Shown: piece by piece, positions 29,615 to 36,159 of the stretch
How positions within the stretch are numbered: the first letter of the stretch is position 1
Layout of the letters: each line of letters opens with the position of its first letter
Assembly (NCBI GenBank): GCA_020029475.1
Contig: JAIBJG010000009.1
Location: 1-36,159, forward strand
Reading direction: 5' to 3'
DNA from: Methanobacteriota archaeon
GTDB taxonomy: Archaea > Thermoplasmatota > Thermoplasmata > RBG-16-68-12
DNA length: 36,159 bases
Position numbers and translations under genes: made by a program
The notes under the pieces: generated by a model
What the model saw: only the letters and a program-made list of their open reading frames with translations
What the model was told of the DNA's origin: nothing
Databases searched by the model: none

Positions 29615-30607
29615 TCACGCCATCCGGATGGACTTCCCCCGATCGACGGACTCCCGCGCGGCAAGGGCGACCGCGAGGGCCTCTCGTGCAGACGCTCCGT
29701 CGATCATCGCGACGTCCGCCTTCCCGGACACGGACCGGACGAAGTGTTCGCATTCCGCGAGGTACGGATCCTGCCCCTCGAACGCCACGGGCTCCATCTT
29801 CCCCTCCGCGCGGTAGCGGACGAACTCCGTGGCGGGGGCGTCGCCCCCGAGGAAGCGTCCCCGCGTCTCCATGCTGCCTTCGGTTCCCTGGAGGCGGAGG
29901 TACGTCGTGAAGGGCCAGCTGCGGGGCATCATCGCGCTCCCCTCCACGAGGGCGAGATGGTCCTCGTACTCCATCGTCACGAGCGCATGCAGGACGTGGC
30001 CGCTCGGTCCACGGACCCCTCTCGCATGGACTCCGCGGGGCTTCCCGTAGATCCAGTGGAGGTACTCGTATTCGAAGATCATCAGTTCCACCATCGGGTC
30101 CCCGTACAGGGAGAAGTCCCGCGGATTCTTCGCGGACCAGTACGGACCGGAGAGGCGGGCCGCGTGGGCCATCCTCGGCTCGCCGAGCTCGCCGTCCTCG
30201 GACGCCTTCCGGATCATGGAGTACGGGACCAAGAACTTCATGAGTTGCCCGACGGCAACAATCGTGCGATGCTTCTTCGCCGTCGCGACCATCGCATCCG
30301 CGTCCTCGAGCGTCAGGGCCATCGGGGTCTCCATGAAGACGTGCTTCCCGGCCTCCAACGCGCGCACCACGACCTCCCGGTGGAGGGCGGAGGGCACGCA
30401 CACGTCGACCGCGTCGATCGTGGGGTCTCCGAGGACGCCCTCGAGGTCCGTCGACGCCTTCGCCTTCAGTTTCGCCGCGAGGGCCTTCGCGCGGGTCGCG
30501 CTCCGACCCACCACGGAGGCGATCTCTACCCCCTTCATCGAGGAGTACGCCTCGGCGTGCATTCCTCCTGCCCATCCCGCGCCGACGATCGCGATCCGCA
30601 AGTCCAT
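29615..30607 (-). CDS. Gfo/Idh/MocA-family protein with altered active-site motifs
   Basis: This 330-residue protein begins with an NAD(P)-binding Rossmann fold (LRIAIVGAGWAGGMHAEAY) and DAVDVCVPSALHREVVVRALEAGKHVFMETP (in part). In the family the last segment ends Glu-Lys-Pro, and the lysine is catalytic; here it is Glu93-Thr94-Pro95. The second key motif, usually a D..iHdiD.l.wl stretch, reads MIFEYEYLHWIYG, so the usual His is Glu or Tyr. Both changes argue against ordinary sugar dehydrogenase activity, though some relatives use other chemistry. ATG 30607 is chosen because the fold begins there; longer upstream starts add low-complexity residues. Convergent with the GMC gene and divergent from the glutamate-synthase-like operon. 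Confidence 0.83.
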   Translation of the reverse strand: MDLRIAIVGAGWAGGMHAEAYSSMKGVEIASVVGRSATRAKALAAKLKAKASTDLEGVLGDPTIDAVDVCVPSALHREVVVRALEAGKHVFMETPMALTLEDADAMVATAKKHRTIVAVGQLMKFLVPYSMIRKASEDGELGEPRMAHAARLSGPYWSAKNPRDFSLYGDPMVELMIFEYEYLHWIYGKPRGVHARGVRGPSGHVLHALVTMEYEDHLALVEGSAMMPRSWPFTTYLRLQGTEGSMETRGRFLGGDAPATEFVRYRAEGKMEPVAFEGQDPYLAECEHFVRSVSGKADVAMIDGASAREALAVALAARESVDRGKSIRMA

Positions 30608-30776
30608 CCTCCCGCCGAGACGGGGTGGGATGGGACCACAAATAGATGACGTGGGGGCGACCGAAACTGCCCCCTCCCGCCGTGGCGGACAATGTTTCAC
30701 AATTACAGCGCATCACGATACATTTTCCACATCCTACAGCATGAGCGAGACGAACGTCGAACGATGACGGCGAGCG

Positions 30777-30787
30777 TTATTTATAGC
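30777..30787 (+). promoter_or_regulatory. TATA box of the glutamate-synthase-like operon
   Basis: TTATTTATAGC is a strong TATA box, 72 bases before ATG 30854, giving a leader of about 45 bases. The preceding 120 bases (30660-30775) are notably AT-richer than the rest of the window and hold CGAACG twice, seven bases apart (30751 on). No other gene lies in 30608-30853. Confidence 0.6.
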
Positions 30788-30853
30788 ATCCGGCCCTAGG
30801 TCGCGACGGTCGTTCGCCTCCGTGGGTAGCGGGGGCGTCGCGGCGGGGCCAGG

Positions 30854-32833
30854 ATGGCGGTTCACGCCTTGGAAATCGGTGGCCCGGGCGAGGCCGGACC
30901 TTTGATGCCGTCGGATGGAGAGCCCGAGCTTCCGATCGCGAAAGAGCTCCGGAACATCGTCGGGCCGAAGGCCCGCGTGATCTGGCGGGGGGCCGAGCTC
31001 GACCTGTACGCGAGGGACCAGGCGGACATCCCCGATTCCCTCCGGAAGATGCTGATCCGGACGACCCCGGACGCCGTCGTCCAGCCGGAGAGCGTGGAGG
31101 ACGTCGCGAACGTCGTGTCCGCGGCGTACGACCTCGGGATCCCGATCGTCCCGCGGGGGGCCGCTTCCTTCCCTCTCGGAGGCTCCGTCCCCACGATGGG
31201 GGGCGTCGTGATCGACCTCAGCGCCCTCCGGAGGATCCTCGGGGTCGACAAGGAGCGGTTCCTTGCGGACGTCGAGGCGGGGGTGCGGTGGTCCACCCTC
31301 CAGGAGATCCTCCGCGGGGAGGGGCTCACGCTCCGGACGTACCCGAGCTCCTGGTTCTCCACCGTCGCGGGATGGGTCGCCACGGGGGGGTACGGGATCA
31401 ACAGCCTGAAGTTCGGCCACCTCTCGAAGAACGTCCAGGCCCTCCAGGTCGTCACGCCCACGGGAGGGATCGAGTGGGTCGACGAGTCCCACAAGGACTT
31501 CCCCCTGTACTTCGGGACGGAGGGGCAGCTCGGGCTCATCACCCGGGTCGTCGTGAAGGTTCGGCTCCCGCCGAAGAGCTCGGAACCCCTCCTCGTGCAG
31601 TTCACGGAGGCGGCGGAGGCCCTCGAGTACGCGAAGGCCCTCGCCGCCGCGACGACCCCGACTCACATCCTGTACTTCGACCCGCACCGGATGCACACGT
31701 TCAACCGCCTCATGGAGGAGCCGTTCCTCCGGGAGGCGCACGCCCTCCTGATCCACACGGAGAACGGCGTTGGCGGGCGAGAGGCGATGGAACTCGCCGC
31801 GACCCGGAAGGCCTCGGTCGCCCCGCGGCACCACGGGAGCTACCTGTGGCGGGAACGGTTCTTCCCCCTGAAGCCGAAGCGGCTCGGCCCCGGGATCCTC
31901 GGCGCGGAGCTGATGTTCGACCAGGCCGTCGCCGCGGGCGCGTTCGAGCGGTGGCATCGCATCGCGACGGCGGCGGGGCTGGACCCGGAGCTCGAGGCCC
32001 ACGTGATCGACGGCGGGAGAGTCCTCGGGCTGTGCACGTGGCTCACGGACCCCCGCCAGGCCTGGGCGTTCACCCTCCATGCCGCCCTCTCCGTCCGCCT
32101 CGCGCTGGAGGGGATCAAGCTCGGCGGGATTCCGTACGGCACGGGGATCTGGCAGACGCCGCTGATGGCGGACCGGTTCGGGAAGGCGCAAGCCAACCGC
32201 CTCCGGGAGGAGAAGCGGCGGCGGGACCCGAAGGGCCTCCTCAACCCCGGGAAGTTCTTCCGGATCCGATCCCGGTACGGCAACGTCCTCGGCCTCGCGA
32301 TGTCCCCGCGGATGGCGAAGCTGGGGATGGCCCTTGCGGGGCCGATGATCCCGTGGCTCGCCCGGCGGGCGTACAAGCCCCCGAAGGAGCACGGTGGCAC
32401 CCTCGAGCGCTCCCGTCTCGAGTGCTCCGCATGCGGCGCGTGCATCCCCGTGTGCCCCGCGTACCTCGCGACGAACTCGGAGATGGTCACGGGGCGCGGG
32501 AAGCTCCAGGTCGCGGCGCGTCTGCTGGAGGGTGAGCCCATCACCGCGGAGGACGCGCAGTCCATGTTCCTCTGCATCCACTGCGGCGCGTGCGAGCGGG
32601 TGTGCCAGAGCGAGCTCCCCCTCGTCGCCGCGTACGACGAGCTCGAGGGGCTCGTCGCGGAGCGGTTCGGCATCCCGAAGGAGCGGATCGATGCGTTCTC
32701 CCGGCGGGTCCAGGACAACGACGAGTACCGGCAGCTCCTCGCGGCGGGGATGGTGACCCCCGCGTTCTACACGTTCAAAGACCGGGTCGTGGCGGGGACG
32801 AGCGCGGCCGCGAAGCGGAGGGGCGCCCCGTGA
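30854..32833 (+). CDS. GlcD-GlcF-like FAD-binding and Fe-S oxidoreductase
   Basis: This 659-residue protein combines an FAD-linked oxidase domain (PCMH type) with two [4Fe-4S] motifs. The FAD-binding part has TTPDAVVQPESVEDVANVV and VPRGAASFPLGGSVPTMGG, then WSTLQEILRGEGL and STVAGWVATGGYG, as in glycolate/D-lactate dehydrogenases. RDPKGLLNPGKFF is the usual end of that domain. Cysteine sets CSACGACIPVCP (about 523-534) and CIHCGACERVC (about 573-583) follow. The GlcF cysteine-rich CCG domains that normally follow are absent. It probably oxidises a 2-hydroxy acid and passes electrons to Fe-S partners. Its stop overlaps the start of a ferredoxin-domain protein (GTGA), so those partners may be the next two subunits. 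An alternative ATG lies at 30905. Confidence 0.9.
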   Translation: MAVHALEIGGPGEAGPLMPSDGEPELPIAKELRNIVGPKARVIWRGAELDLYARDQADIPDSLRKMLIRTTPDAVVQPESVEDVANVVSAAYDLGIPIVPRGAASFPLGGSVPTMGGVVIDLSALRRILGVDKERFLADVEAGVRWSTLQEILRGEGLTLRTYPSSWFSTVAGWVATGGYGINSLKFGHLSKNVQALQVVTPTGGIEWVDESHKDFPLYFGTEGQLGLITRVVVKVRLPPKSSEPLLVQFTEAAEALEYAKALAAATTPTHILYFDPHRMHTFNRLMEEPFLREAHALLIHTENGVGGREAMELAATRKASVAPRHHGSYLWRERFFPLKPKRLGPGILGAELMFDQAVAAGAFERWHRIATAAGLDPELEAHVIDGGRVLGLCTWLTDPRQAWAFTLHAALSVRLALEGIKLGGIPYGTGIWQTPLMADRFGKAQANRLREEKRRRDPKGLLNPGKFFRIRSRYGNVLGLAMSPRMAKLGMALAGPMIPWLARRAYKPPKEHGGTLERSRLECSACGACIPVCPAYLATNSEMVTGRGKLQVAARLLEGEPITAEDAQSMFLCIHCGACERVCQSELPLVAAYDELEGLVAERFGIPKERIDAFSRRVQDNDEYRQLLAAGMVTPAFYTFKDRVVAGTSAAAKRRGAP

Positions 32834-34206
32834 CGTTCAAGCGGTACCACATCCCAATCGCCCCCGCGCCCTCGCGGCGGCCCTGGACCCGCGTGAACGT
32901 CCACCGGGACCTCTCCCGCTGCCTGAACTGCGGCACGTGCATCGACTCCTGCCTGTACGGGGTCCACGACCGGCGGGATGCGGACACGCGGTTCATGGAG
33001 GAGCCCGAGGACCACCTGTGCCGGGTGTGCTTTCGGTGCGTCGCGGAGTGCCCCGTTAACGCACTCAGCTTAGAGCCGAACGTGGAGTTCACGGAGGCGG
33101 GGAACGGGCTCTTCAAGCCCGAGGTCCTCCGGACGATCGCGAACGAGGCGGAGGGGGGCCGGATCCCCGTGACGGGGGCGTGCTACCGGGGGCCGTTCGG
33201 CGGTCAGGGGTTCGACGGGATGTGGACGGACATGTCGGAGATCGTGCGGCCGACCCGGGACGGAATCCACGGGCGGGAGTACATCTCCACGAGCGTGGAC
33301 GTCGGCGCGCGTCCCACGTTCCTCGACTTCCGGAGAGGCGGGCCCTGGACCCCGCCACGGGAGCTCCCGGTCCCGTTCGTCCTCGACGTCGCGAACCCCG
33401 GGGCCCCGCCCGCGGGGATCCTCGCCTCCGTCGTGAAGGCCGCGAAGGCGTTGGACACGTACGCGATCGTCCCCGCCCGCTCCTGGCCCGCCGTGGGAGC
33501 GGACCTCCAGGGGCACGTGATCGTCCGCCTCTCCGAGGGCGAGACCACGGGATTCGAGAAGACGGCCGGGGTCGAGGCGACGTACCGCCACGGGGGTGCG
33601 GACCTCGTCGGCCTGAGGCGGTCCCTCCCGCACTCGATCGTCTCCCTCCGGGTCCCCGTCACGGCGTACGACCGCGACGCGGTGGACATGGCCCTCGAGG
33701 CGGGGGTCGACCTCATCCACTACACGGCCGACTGGAAGGACGTGGATTCGATCGACGGCGTGAACACGTACATCGCGACCCTCCGCGACCTCCACGGATA
33801 TCTCGTGGACCGGGCGGTGCGGGATACAATCACGGTCCTCGCGAGCGGGCCGATCGCGGCCGCGGAGCACGTCCCGAAGACGATCATCCTCGGGGCGGAC
33901 CTCGTCGGCGTGGACCTCGCCCTATACGGGGTGATGGAGTGCGTCCCCCCGAACCACGCCCTCCACCTCGGCCGCTTCCCGGAGGACTTCCCGCTCTCCG
34001 ACGTGCCCTGGGGGACGCAGCGGGTCGTGAACCTGATGAACGCGTGGCGGGACCAGCTCCTCGAGATCCTCGGCGCGATGGGGATGCGGGAGGTCCGGCG
34101 GCTCCGCGGGGACATGGGGCGCGCGATCTTCCAGGACGAGGCGGAGAGGGAGGCGTTCGCGGACATCAAGGTCCTGGCCCCCGCGAAGGAGGTGGTCGCG
34201 CGGTGA
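32830..34206 (+). CDS. Ferredoxin fused to a degenerate glutamate-synthase-like domain
   Basis: This 458-residue protein opens with two [4Fe-4S] motifs: Cys31, 34, 37 and 41 (CLNCGTCIDSC) and Cys64, 67, 70 and 74 (CRVCFRCVAEC). The rest aligns in outline with the GltS FMN domain of the next gene: TDMSEIVRPTRDGIHGREYI near the start, ILGADLVGVDLALYGVMEC where the partner has GADGVILGTAELIAVGC, and WGTQRVVNLMNAWRDQLLEILGAMGM at the end. It lacks the partner's GGGMSFGSVS, GEGGYP and GGYGGTGAAP FMN/substrate motifs and has only one cysteine of the [3Fe-4S] set. It is thus probably a non-catalytic electron-transfer or scaffold paralogue. GTG 32830 overlaps the previous stop and the end overlaps the next start, both by four bases. 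Confidence 0.82.
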   Translation: MTFKRYHIPIAPAPSRRPWTRVNVHRDLSRCLNCGTCIDSCLYGVHDRRDADTRFMEEPEDHLCRVCFRCVAECPVNALSLEPNVEFTEAGNGLFKPEVLRTIANEAEGGRIPVTGACYRGPFGGQGFDGMWTDMSEIVRPTRDGIHGREYISTSVDVGARPTFLDFRRGGPWTPPRELPVPFVLDVANPGAPPAGILASVVKAAKALDTYAIVPARSWPAVGADLQGHVIVRLSEGETTGFEKTAGVEATYRHGGADLVGLRRSLPHSIVSLRVPVTAYDRDAVDMALEAGVDLIHYTADWKDVDSIDGVNTYIATLRDLHGYLVDRAVRDTITVLASGPIAAAEHVPKTIILGADLVGVDLALYGVMECVPPNHALHLGRFPEDFPLSDVPWGTQRVVNLMNAWRDQLLEILGAMGMREVRRLRGDMGRAIFQDEAEREAFADIKVLAPAKEVVAR

Positions 34207-35741
34207 TCACTCTGGACAAGGACCCGCCCCACGTCGAGGAGCTGAAGCGGCTCCTCCCGGGCCCGCAGGCGTACCGCGCGTACATCTCGAAGTGGCTCGT
34301 GAACGTGAACGACGCGTGCATCGACTGCGGGATCTGCGCGGAGGTGTGCCCGTTCGGCGTCCACGAACGGAAGGAGGGGCACCTCCACCTCTCCGCGCCG
34401 AAATCCCAGCGGTGCATCGGGGAGGCGTGCGAGACGGAGGACTTCTACTGCGTGAAGCACTGCCCCGTGGACGCGATCACGATTGAGAAGAACCCGCTCG
34501 CGGAGGTCCTCGGGAACCCCCGGTGGACGAACGAGCTGATCATGGCGACGTGGGTGATGTCGGAGACGGGGAAGGCACCGGAGCGCGGGCTCGAGTACCG
34601 CATCGGGAGGGCGGGGGGCGGCTTCGACCTCCTCGACTTCGAGTTCCCGCCCTCGAAGCGGAGGTTCGACCCGGACTCCCTCACGGGGATCGACACGTCC
34701 CTCCCGCTGAACCGCCGCGGCAAGGGCGCGAAGATCGAGATCCCGATCCCGTGGTACGGGGGCGGCATGTCATTCGGCTCCGTCTCCCTCCAGATCATGC
34801 TCGCCCGCGCGATCGCGGCGACCGCGTGGAACACGTTCACGTCCACGGGGGAGGGCGGGTACCCGGAGGAGCTCGTCCCGTACAAGGACCACGTGATCAC
34901 GCAGGTCGCGACGGGGATGTTCGGGGTGCGGGAGGAGACTGTCCAGCGGGCCCGCCTCGTGGAGATCAAGTACGCGCAGGGCGCGAAGCCGGGCCTCGGG
35001 GGGCACCTCCTCGGGGACAAGAACACCCCGGTCGTCGCGAAGATGCGGGAGACCGTGGCGGGGACCTCCCTCTTCTCCCCGTTCCCGTTCCACTCCGTGT
35101 ACTCCGTCGAGGACCACCGGAAGCACGTGGACTGGATCCGGGCGATGAACCCGACCGCCCTCGTGTCTGTGAAGGTCTCCACGCCGACGGACGTGGACAT
35201 GGTCGCGGTCGGCTGCTACTACGCCGGGGTGAACATCGTCCACCTCGACGGCGGCTATGGAGGGACGGGCGCGGCCCCGGACATCTCGAAGAAGAACATC
35301 GCGATGCCAATCGAGTACGCGGTCCCGAAGGTCCACAAGTTCCTGGAGAAGGAGGGGATCCGGGACGAGGTCCTCCTGATGGCGTCCGGGGGGATCCGGA
35401 CCGCGTGGGACGCCGCGAAGGCGATCGCCCTCGGGGCGGACGGGGTGATCCTCGGGACGGCGGAGCTGATCGCGGTGGGGTGCGTCCTGTGCGGGAACTG
35501 CGAGTCCGGCCGCGGGTGCCCGTGGGGAATCACCACGACGGACCCGGAGCTCAGCCAGTTGATCCCGCCGGAGTGGGGCGCGCAGCGGATCTCGAACATG
35601 TACCGCGCGTGGCAGCTCCAGCTCCGGGAGGTCCTCGCCCGCCTGAACCTCGACTCCGTGCGGGACCTGCGGGGCCGGACGGACCTCCTCGTCCGCATCC
35701 CCGATCCATCCTCGGTCTCCGGGAAGGTGGCGAAATGGTGA
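34203..35741 (+). CDS. Glutamate synthase FMN subunit with N-terminal ferredoxin domain (archaeal GltB2 type)
   Basis: This 512-residue protein is the synthase core: it reduces 2-iminoglutarate, formed from 2-oxoglutarate and ammonia, to glutamate with FMN. The N-terminus has a [4Fe-4S] set, Cys39, 42, 45 and 49 (CIDCGICAEVC), and a second set, Cys71, 76, 83 and 87. The GltS barrel follows: WYGGGMSFGSVS, TGEGGYPEEL, KYAQGAKPGLGGHL, HLDGGYGGTGAAP and ASGGIRTAWDAAKAI. The [3Fe-4S] motif is at Cys427, Cys430 and Cys433, with Cys439 before PWGITT. PEWGAQRISNMYRAWQLQL ends the domain. It is complete. GTG 34203 overlaps the previous stop; its own stop overlaps the amidotransferase start by seven bases. 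No GltD-type NADPH subunit is in the window. Confidence 0.92.
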   Translation: MITLDKDPPHVEELKRLLPGPQAYRAYISKWLVNVNDACIDCGICAEVCPFGVHERKEGHLHLSAPKSQRCIGEACETEDFYCVKHCPVDAITIEKNPLAEVLGNPRWTNELIMATWVMSETGKAPERGLEYRIGRAGGGFDLLDFEFPPSKRRFDPDSLTGIDTSLPLNRRGKGAKIEIPIPWYGGGMSFGSVSLQIMLARAIAATAWNTFTSTGEGGYPEELVPYKDHVITQVATGMFGVREETVQRARLVEIKYAQGAKPGLGGHLLGDKNTPVVAKMRETVAGTSLFSPFPFHSVYSVEDHRKHVDWIRAMNPTALVSVKVSTPTDVDMVAVGCYYAGVNIVHLDGGYGGTGAAPDISKKNIAMPIEYAVPKVHKFLEKEGIRDEVLLMASGGIRTAWDAAKAIALGADGVILGTAELIAVGCVLCGNCESGRGCPWGITTTDPELSQLIPPEWGAQRISNMYRAWQLQLREVLARLNLDSVRDLRGRTDLLVRIPDPSSVSGKVAKW

Positions 35742-36159
35742 GCGAGCCGGACCTGATCATCCGGTCCCGCAGCGACCTCAAGTCCCCGGTGGCCGCCGTG
35801 AAGCCGGAGGACGAGGGCGGGTGCGGCGTCGTGGGCCTCGCGTCCACGGTCCCGGTCCGGGGCTACCACATCCTCTGCCCCGTCGAGCAGATGCACAACC
35901 GCGGGAACGGGAAGGGCGGTGGCGTGGCGGCGGTGGGCCTCGTCCCGGAGCAGATGCGGGTGCCCGGGGACGTCCTGAAGTCCCACTACCTCCTCCAGAT
36001 TGCGTACCTCGACGAGGGCTCCCGCCCCGAGGTCGAGAAGGAGTTCGTCACCCCGCACTTCGACGTCCACACCGCGTATGCGATCGAGAGCCTCGAGGAC
36101 CACGCCACCATCGGGCTCGACGTGAAGCCGCCCCTCGTGTGGCGGTACTTCGTCCGCGT
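35735..36159 (+). CDS. Class II glutamine amidotransferase subunit of glutamate synthase, 3' end cut by window edge
   Basis: From ATG 35735 the frame is open to the last base, about 141 residues. EDEGGCGVVGLAS is the class II (Ntn) amidotransferase start, where the Cys (residue 30) is the nucleophile that frees ammonia from glutamine. MHNRGNGKGGGVAAVGL matches the usual 'l.hRG.dg.GiA' block. The 29 residues before the Cys would have to be removed or tolerated; in bacterial GltB the Cys becomes the N-terminus after propeptide cleavage. It overlaps the FMN subunit stop by seven bases, so it should supply ammonia to that subunit. The end of the gene, and any alpha-subunit gene after it, lie outside. 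Confidence 0.87.
   Translation, partial: MVSEPDLIIRSRSDLKSPVAAVKPEDEGGCGVVGLASTVPVRGYHILCPVEQMHNRGNGKGGGVAAVGLVPEQMRVPGDVLKSHYLLQIAYLDEGSRPEVEKEFVTPHFDVHTAYAIESLEDHATIGLDVKPPLVWRYFVR

Noticed and set aside
30734-32581. Long minus-strand open frame opposite the GlcD-like gene
   Set aside because: Its composition is shadow-like (EPREVRGPD-type runs), while the plus strand has clear FAD and Fe-S motifs.

Overview
The window is a gene-dense stretch of archaeal chromosome with very high GC. The archaeal assignment rests on a 20S proteasome alpha/beta pair, the Fe-S large subunit of DNA primase, a SpoU-type TrmJ methyltransferase, an AK6/Fap7-type kinase beside a CDP-alcohol phosphatidyltransferase, TATA boxes 25-35 bases before start codons (many transcripts probably leaderless), and a surface protein ending in a PGF-CTERM-like tail. 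The lineage is probably a high-GC Thermoplasmatota relative; that is inference, since there is no rRNA here. No tRNA, rRNA, CRISPR array, transposase or integrase was recognised. No stretch longer than 300 bases lacks a gene.

Layout. 1-2160: a truncated unknown gene, then an ABC-2 type exporter pair. 2162-3724: trmJ and truA, divergent from one shared TATA box. 3815-14337: a two-gene unit of giant secreted proteins, a subtilisin-family protease of about 2486 residues with a very large insert between catalytic Asp and His, and a peptide-binding (SBP family 5) protein. Both carry a DUF3494 ice-binding-like domain, and the unit ends in a hairpin plus T-rich terminator. 14426-16573: AK6-like kinase, CDP-alcohol phosphatidyltransferase and convergent priL. 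16687-18195: a MurG/GT28-like glycosyltransferase and a VOC protein. 18224-19682: btuF-like and PduO-type cobalamin genes. 19851-21442: a small winged-helix-like protein and a psmB-psmA operon. 21575-24358: a vapBC-type module, a winged-helix regulator, an M29-like protein that seems to have lost metal ligands, and a small helical protein.

24465-27508 has a sulfur-transfer flavour: a YCII protein, a GcvH-TusA-like fusion, a rhodanese, a HicBA module lying between that rhodanese and a C-terminal remnant of a second one, and a GYD protein. 27598-30607: a GMC/long-chain-alcohol-oxidase-like flavoprotein and a Gfo/Idh/MocA-like protein with altered active-site motifs. 30854 to the end: an overlapping operon of a GlcD-GlcF-like FAD/Fe-S dehydrogenase, a ferredoxin fused to a degenerate glutamate-synthase domain, an intact ferredoxin/FMN glutamate-synthase subunit, and a class II glutamine amidotransferase cut by the window edge.

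How they may work together (inference). The protease and peptide receptor look like a surface system that cuts and captures protein. The last operon looks like a glutamate synthase fed electrons by its own flavoprotein dehydrogenase instead of GltD. The GcvH-TusA fusion beside a rhodanese suggests a lipoyl- and persulfide-linked sulfur carrier. These three are the best candidates for something undescribed.
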